Assembly: GCF_000488255.1 (NCBI RefSeq)
Contig: NZ_KI530745.1
Location: 806,001 to 870,000, forward strand
Direction: 5' to 3'
Origin: Acinetobacter indicus CIP 110367
Lineage (GTDB): Bacteria > Pseudomonadota > Gammaproteobacteria > Pseudomonadales > Moraxellaceae
DNA length: 64,000 nt
The position numbers and the translations under genes are program-made. The notes beneath the pieces are model-generated. The model had not been told where the DNA came from. It made no database searches and was given only the letters and a program-made list of their open reading frames with translations. Of this stretch, positions 63,508 through 64,000 are shown in pieces (the first letter of the stretch is position 1; every line of letters begins with the position of its first letter).

Positions 63508-64000
63508 AAAACCGGCTGAATCAAAGGTACTACATTGTCCCGTTGCAAACGACTGATGCCCTGCACTTTTTGCATTTGATACACCGTGGCCTGAAGTTCC
63601 AGCAATTCTTCCGGATGATGGGTCACATAAATCATGCCCAGCTGCAGTTCGCGCTGAATACGTTTTAAAAATGGCAGTATCTGCTGTTTTAACTGCTGAT
63701 CCAGTCCGCTTAAAGGTTCATCCAGCAGCAATAACTGCGGTGCAGACAATAAAGCCCGGCCAATCGAAACGCGCTGCGCTTCCCCACCGGATAATTGATG
63801 CGCTTTGCGTCGAATCAGCCTGGACAGTTCTAACAACTCAACAATCTGCTCAAACTCAAATTTACGCTGTGCTAGCGGCTGTAAACCTTCTGCATATCTT
63901 AAATTCTGCTCAACATTCAAATGCGGAAATAACAGGGCCTTTTGAAAAATCAGGGCAATTTTACGTTGATGCACGGGCACAAACACCTGCTGCTGGGTAT
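63504..64000 (-). CDS. ABC transporter ATPase, ModC-like (3' part only)
   Basis: The C-terminal part of an ATP-binding subunit; the N-terminus with Walker A is beyond the window. Visible are ALIFQKALLFPHLNVEQNLR (Q-loop region), HQLSGGEAQRVSIGRALLSA (signature), LLLLDEPLSGLD (Walker B) and YVTHHPEEL (H-loop). LFPHLNVEQNLRYAEG is typical of ModC. The protein ends about 40 residues after the H-loop, so the C-terminal molybdate-binding (TOBE) domain of full ModC is missing. It may be a short ModC-like protein or serve another anion. Confidence 0.72.
   Translation of the reverse strand, partial: TQQQVFVPVHQRKIALIFQKALLFPHLNVEQNLRYAEGLQPLAQRKFEFEQIVELLELSRLIRRKAHQLSGGEAQRVSIGRALLSAPQLLLLDEPLSGLDQQLKQQILPFLKRIQRELQLGMIYVTHHPEELLELQATVYQMQKVQGISRLQRDNVVPLIQPVF

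Overview
The window is a chromosomal segment of an Acinetobacter (Moraxellaceae), probably an environmental, catabolically versatile strain. This rests on gene content and gene pairs recognised from protein sequence: a MesX/MesD methionine synthase pair, betIBA/betT, a BenM/CatM-type regulator beside cat and ben genes, a DcaP-like porin and Acinetobacter-type IS remnants. The genus call is by recognition, not by search. No rRNA, tRNA or CRISPR array was seen.

Layout. 0.2-3.9 kb: a minus-strand sulfur operon (mesX, mesD, a possible 34-residue ORF, flavin reductase, TauE/SafE exporter) preceded by MetR-like boxes. 4.4-5.4 kb: an OmpA-domain lipoprotein. 5.4-6.7 kb: a small defence spot with an Abi/HEPN protein, a 67-residue partner and a RelE/ParE remnant. 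7-12.7 kb: periplasmic disulfide genes (dsbG, tlpA-like, dsbD) divergent from an OmpR/EnvZ-type two-component system. 12.7-19.7 kb: a TorF-like porin and the choline-to-glycine-betaine locus (betA, betB, betI, divergent betT) with a 30-bp perfect palindrome as probable BetI operator, then marC. 20.5-21.8 kb: a pile-up of IS1, two head-on IS3 fragments and a sliver of an IS5-type end. 21.9-26.7 kb: a TolC/HlyD/ABC-2 permease export operon whose outer-membrane gene carries an in-frame stop and which has no ATPase.

27.2-30.1 kb: a truncated mmsA whose last bases copy the 3' end of the kinase gene 2.9 kb away, a LysR regulator and a DJ-1/PfpI protein. 30.2-33.5 kb: a nitrogen module, with a PP2C/kinase fusion and a formate/nitrite-type channel divergent from cyanase (cynS). 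The shared intergenic region has two outward-facing sigma-54 promoter matches, and the channel leader carries two hexaloop hairpins of the ANTAR-target type followed by a terminator. 33.7-39.1 kb: a repetitive acidic/basic KGG protein, a complete IS903-like element (9-bp target duplication, amber codon in the transposase), an MFS gene behind a leader terminator hairpin, and small stress-type genes. 39.2-43.1 kb: a haem-oxygenase-fold protein, a membrane fatty-acid desaturase and its ferredoxin-type reductase.

43.5-58.8 kb holds the full benzoate-to-central-metabolism route: porin and MFS uptake genes, a BenM-like LysR regulator, and then an uninterrupted 11-kb gene string catB-catC-catA-benA-benB-benC-benD-benE-catI-catJ-catF-catD. 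Benzoate is taken up, dihydroxylated by BenABC, oxidised to catechol by BenD, cleaved by CatA, and taken by CatBCD, CatIJ and CatF to succinyl-CoA and acetyl-CoA. 58.9-64 kb: a DMT permease, a zinc metallopeptidase-like protein, a Rieske oxygenase with a divergent LysR regulator, and the 3' part of a ModC-like ATPase running off the window.

The strongest observations are the sigma-54/ANTAR-type control region at 32.8-33.03 kb, the 28-bp repeat joining the broken mmsA to the kinase gene, and the fused cat-ben operon under a regulator with BenM-like effector residues.
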